25,532 bases of DNA from NCBI GenBank assembly GCA_035762175.1, contig DASTPP010000292.1:1-25532 (forward strand). The letters are read 5' to 3'. Both the position numbers and the translations under genes were made by a program. Of the stretch, positions 23,495 through 25,532 are shown piece by piece. The DNA comes from DASTPP01 sp035762175 (lineage in GTDB: Bacteria > Myxococcota_A > Polyangia > Polyangiales > Polyangiaceae). The notes below the pieces were generated by a model. The model saw only the letters and a program-made list of their open reading frames with translations, had not been told where the DNA came from and did not search any database. Each line of letters starts with the position of its first letter. Within the stretch, counting starts at the first letter, position 1.

Positions 23495-24442
23495 ATGGCC
23501 CTGGTCGACCTCCCCCCCTGGCTCTGGCGCGTGTTCGGGGCCCTCTTCGGCCTGGTCTGGGCCAGCTTCATCAACGTCGTCATCTACCGCCACCCGCGCG
23601 GCATGAGCGTCGCCCGCCCCCCCTCGCACTGCCCGGGCTGCGGGGCGCCCGTCCGGCCCTACGACAATGTCCCCGTCCTGAGCTGGCTGCTCTTGCGGGG
23701 CCGGGCGCGCTGCTGCGGCGCCGCCATCAGCCCCCGCTACCCGCTCGTCGAGGCCGCGGGCGCCCTGCTCGCCTGGGCCATCGTCGAGACGCACGTGCTG
23801 CGCCTGCCCCCCGACACCCCCGCCGCGCACGCCCTCGCCCTTTACGTCGCCTACCTCGCCTTCGCCCTCGGCCTGCTCGCCGCCGCCTTCATCGATCTCG
23901 AGCACTTTTACGTCCCCGACGAGGTGACCCTCGGCGGCACCCTGCTCGGCTTCGCCACCGCCTCGCTGCGCGGCTCGACCTTCACCGAGTCGGGCGTCGG
24001 CGCCCTCGCGGGCTTCGTGCTGGTCTGGCTCCCCTTCGATTTTCTCTACCGCCGCCTGCGCGGCCGCACCGGCATGGCCATGGGCGACGCCAAGCTCGTC
24101 ATGATGGCGGGCGCCTGGTTCGGCTGGACGGGCGCCGCCTTCGCGCTCGTCGCCGGCGCCGCCCAGGGCCTCGCCTTCGCCCTCGTGCTCTGGCTCGCGA
24201 GCGGCAAGCTCGGCGACCCCCAGGCCCTCGAGCGTGAGCGCGCCGCCGAGCTCGCTGCCATCGAGGCCCTGCCCCCTAGCGAGCGCGAGGCCGCCCGCGC
24301 CGAGCTCGAACATGACCCCCTCTTCCAGCCCGGCGCGGGCGGCCTCGGCGCGCGCCTCGCCTTCGGCCCCTTTCTCGCCCTCGCGATGCTCGAGCGGCTC
24401 TTCTTCGGCCAGCCCGCCTTCCTGCGCATGCTCGAGCCCTGA
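23495..24442 (+). CDS. pilD: Prepilin peptidase (A24 family, PilD-like)
   Basis: Inner-membrane aspartic protease that cleaves and N-methylates type IV pilin and type II secretion pseudopilin signal peptides. The 315-aa protein has the N-terminal methylase domain (SFINVVIYRHPRGMSVARPPSHCPGCG) and two catalytic aspartates: Asp134 in AFIDLEHFYVPDEV and Asp198 in AMGDAKLVMMAGAWFGW. The zinc site normally has two CxxC pairs; the first is intact (Cys46, Cys49) but the second is changed to adjacent Cys73-Cys74 (RARCCGAAISPRYPLVE). The region about 235-285 is a hydrophilic, Glu/Ala-rich insertion before the last hydrophobic segment. It probably serves type IV pili or type II secretion encoded elsewhere. 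ATG 23495 follows a TACCAC box by 6 bases. The next gene starts 6 bases beyond its stop. Confidence 0.94.
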   Translation: MALVDLPPWLWRVFGALFGLVWASFINVVIYRHPRGMSVARPPSHCPGCGAPVRPYDNVPVLSWLLLRGRARCCGAAISPRYPLVEAAGALLAWAIVETHVLRLPPDTPAAHALALYVAYLAFALGLLAAAFIDLEHFYVPDEVTLGGTLLGFATASLRGSTFTESGVGALAGFVLVWLPFDFLYRRLRGRTGMAMGDAKLVMMAGAWFGWTGAAFALVAGAAQGLAFALVLWLASGKLGDPQALERERAAELAAIEALPPSEREAARAELEHDPLFQPGAGGLGARLAFGPFLALAMLERLFFGQPAFLRMLEP

Positions 24443-24448
24443 GCCCCC

Positions 24449-25156
24449 ATGGCCCGCGTGAGCGCCCGACCCGCCCCCGACCCGAGCGCGCCCCGCCCCC
24501 AGGGCGCCGCGCCAAGGCCGCCTCCGCCCGCTCCCGCCGCGCCAAGGCCGCCTCCGCCCGCCCCCGCCGCGCCAAGGCCGCCTCCGCCCGCCTCCGCCCC
24601 GCCCGGCGCGCCCCGCGCCCCGCGCCCGAGCGCGCTGGCGCGCCGCTCGCCCGCCTTCCTGCGCCTGCTCGCCCCACGCGCCGCCCTGGGCCCGCTCGCC
24701 CTGCTCGCCTTCGCCTCGGCCGGCTGCGCCGGGGCCCCGCTCGCCGAGCCCGCCTACGCCCCGCACCGCGCGGTCGAGAGCGCCTGGGTCGAGGTCAACG
24801 CGCCCCCGCCGCCCTCGCAGCCCGAGACCGTGCCCGCCCAGCCCAGCCCGCGCCACGTCTGGATCGACGGGCAGTGGGTCTACCAGCGCGTCACCAGCAA
24901 ATGGACCTGGGACCACGGCGCCTGGTGCGTGCCGCCCCCCGACGCCCGCTTCTACGCCCGCCCCGTCGTCTCCCGCGTGCGCCGCGTGCTCGGCCGCACC
25001 ACCCGCTGGAACGCCCTCGAGGGGCGCTACGAAGAGGTCGACCTCGCCGACGACCGCTGGTCTTGGGCGAAGGGCCGCTTTTACCTGGGGCCCTCGCGGG
25101 CCCGGGCCTGGCCGAGCGACGAGAAGGGCGAATGCAGCGCGCCCAGCACGCCCTGA
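24449..25156 (+). CDS. WxxGxW-like lipoprotein with a Pro-rich N-terminal extension
   Basis: 235-aa predicted lipoprotein. The lipobox SAGC (Cys93) follows a hydrophobic stretch (about 74-92). Ahead of it is an about 70-residue Ala/Pro/Arg-rich region with three exact 10-residue repeats (APRPPPPAPA type, 21-50) from a 30-bp DNA repeat. No ATG, GTG or TTG lies in frame between 24458 and the lipobox, so this long N region seems to be translated. The mature part has HVWIDGQWVYQRVTSKWTWDHGAWCVPPP, with the W-x-x-G-x-W-type spacing of outer-membrane YXWGXW/BcpO-type proteins, and RYEEVDLADDRWSWAKGRFYLGPSRARAW. Role unknown, probably envelope. It is 6 bases downstream of pilD and likely cotranscribed. 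Confidence 0.82.
   Translation: MARVSARPAPDPSAPRPQGAAPRPPPPAPAAPRPPPPAPAAPRPPPPASAPPGAPRAPRPSALARRSPAFLRLLAPRAALGPLALLAFASAGCAGAPLAEPAYAPHRAVESAWVEVNAPPPPSQPETVPAQPSPRHVWIDGQWVYQRVTSKWTWDHGAWCVPPPDARFYARPVVSRVRRVLGRTTRWNALEGRYEEVDLADDRWSWAKGRFYLGPSRARAWPSDEKGECSAPSTP
24511..24600 (+). repeat. Three 30-bp tandem repeats in the lipoprotein N-terminal region
   Basis: Units 24511-24540, 24541-24570 and 24571-24600 each start GCCAAGGCCGCCTCCGCCCG and differ at only one to three bases near their ends. They are in frame and encode Ala-Pro-Arg-Pro-rich decapeptides ahead of the signal peptide. Confidence 0.95.
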
Positions 25157-25158
25157 GC

Positions 25159-25263
25159 CGATCGGCGGGTGCGCCCTGCCCGCGCGGAGGGCGGGTGTCC
25201 GGACGCCGGAGCCGGCGGCGCGCGCCGGGGGCCCGCCGCGCGGGCACGCGCACCCGCCGATCG
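25159..25263. terminator. 16-bp perfect inverted repeat downstream of the WxxGxW-like lipoprotein
   Basis: CGATCGGCGGGTGCGC at 25159-25174, starting 3 bases after the stop, is matched exactly by its inverse at 25248-25263, with a 73-base centre that is itself very GC-rich. It is between convergent genes and may stop transcription from both sides. Confidence 0.55.
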
Positions 25264-25301
25264 TCGGAGGGGCCCCCCGCCGCGGCGGCGCACAAAGCGA
25301 C

Positions 25302-25336
25302 GGCGCCCCCGCGCCGCGATCGCGGCGGGGGGCGCC
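25302..25336 (-). terminator. Long hairpin downstream of the somatomedin-B-like gene
   Basis: GGCGCCCCCGCGCCGCGA (25302-25319) pairs with TCGCGGCGGGGGGCGCC (25320-25336), a nearly perfect 17-bp stem with little loop, about 45 bases after the minus-strand stop at 25382. It is a probable terminator without a T-tract. Confidence 0.5.
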
Positions 25337-25381
25337 AGGGGTCGGCGCGGGGCGCTCGGCGCCCGCGCGCTTTCGGTCAAA

Positions 25382-25532
25382 TCACGTCCCGCAGGCCTGG
25401 ACCTTGTCGGGGCAGCAGTCGCCGAACTGGGCGCACGCGTCGTCGCACCAGCAGCCGGCGGGCGCCTGCGCGTCGCAGCGGCCCACGCAGCTGTTGGTCG
25501 CCGGCGGGGGCGGCGGGGGGGGCGGCGGGGGG
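25382..25532 (-). CDS. C-terminal end of a secreted protein with poly-Pro linker and somatomedin-B-like domain (partial)
   Basis: Only the last 49 residues are in the window; the 5' part lies beyond base 25532. The visible part starts with about ten prolines, then ATNSCVGRCDAQAPAGCWCD and DACAQFGDCCPDKVQACGT. The eight cysteines and the C..GRC...C.C...C...GDCC.....C pattern fit a somatomedin B-like domain, a small disulfide-knotted module of secreted proteins, common at the ends of exported Myxococcota proteins. The poly-Pro is coded by CCC/CCG codons and lies at the window edge. The N-terminal domain and thus the function are not seen. The stop is TGA at 25384-25382. It is convergent with the WxxGxW-like lipoprotein gene across a gap with two inverted repeats. 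Confidence 0.8.
   Translation of the reverse strand, partial: PPPPPPPPPPATNSCVGRCDAQAPAGCWCDDACAQFGDCCPDKVQACGT

Overview
The window is extremely GC-rich bacterial DNA with genes packed on both strands, third positions almost always G or C, and many short, overlapping operons. The gene content (an ArsR/methyltransferase regulator beside ahcY, SUMF1-domain and WxxGxW-type lipoproteins, a DUF2505 protein, a secreted somatomedin-B-like Cys-rich domain, a diiron ferritin-like protein, Mpl-type cell-wall recycling) suggests a Myxococcota (deltaproteobacterial, Polyangia-like) chromosome. That placement is an inference from gene style, not a database result. Most of the window is housekeeping DNA. 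I see no tRNA, rRNA, CRISPR array, prophage or intact transposase gene.

Layout. 1-1821 (minus): S-adenosylhomocysteine hydrolase (ahcY, 3' end outside) preceded by a SahR-like ArsR/methyltransferase regulator, with a candidate operator at its promoter. 1914-4210 (plus): xseA and aroE, overlapping by 4 bases. 4271-6009 (plus): a histidine kinase without a sensor domain and an OmpR-type response regulator that has its own sigma-70-like promoter. 6181-6648: DUF3293 protein. 6649-7418: a non-coding stretch holding a ~41.5-bp-period tandem array and a ~317-bp palindromic multi-hairpin element. 7419-9807 (minus): DUF2505 protein, TauE/SafE exporter, and a SUMF1-domain lipoprotein lacking the FGE catalytic cysteines. 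9956-12184 (plus): diiron protein and a D-cysteine desulfhydrase/ACC-deaminase-like PLP enzyme with a 36-bp repeat at its start. 12341-15714 (plus): glmS, then hisD. 15716-18422 (minus): MGDG-synthase/MurG-like glycosyltransferase and an MFS exporter. 18708-20298 (plus): prmA and rsmE. 20416-22705 (minus): mpl and a parvulin-type lipoprotein. 22775-23050: glutaredoxin. 23173-23424 (minus): small Cys-containing protein. 23495-25156 (plus): prepilin peptidase and a WxxGxW-like lipoprotein. 25382-25532 (minus): the end of a poly-Pro/somatomedin-B-like secreted protein.

Themes that join the genes: (i) methyl-cycle control (SahR with AhcY), with SAM-dependent modification of ribosomal protein L11 (PrmA) and 16S rRNA (RsmE) elsewhere in the window; (ii) envelope supply (GlmS for UDP-GlcNAc, Mpl for peptidoglycan recycling, glycolipid synthase, lipoproteins, prepilin peptidase); (iii) a recurring promoter layout in which a TANNNT-like -10 box lies 6-8 bases before the start codon, implying leaderless mRNAs; (iv) repeated minisatellites of 30-36 bp at gene starts and in intergenic gaps, two of them in frame ahead of a lipoprotein lipobox; (v) large inverted repeats between convergent genes, in two cases carrying the stop codons themselves.
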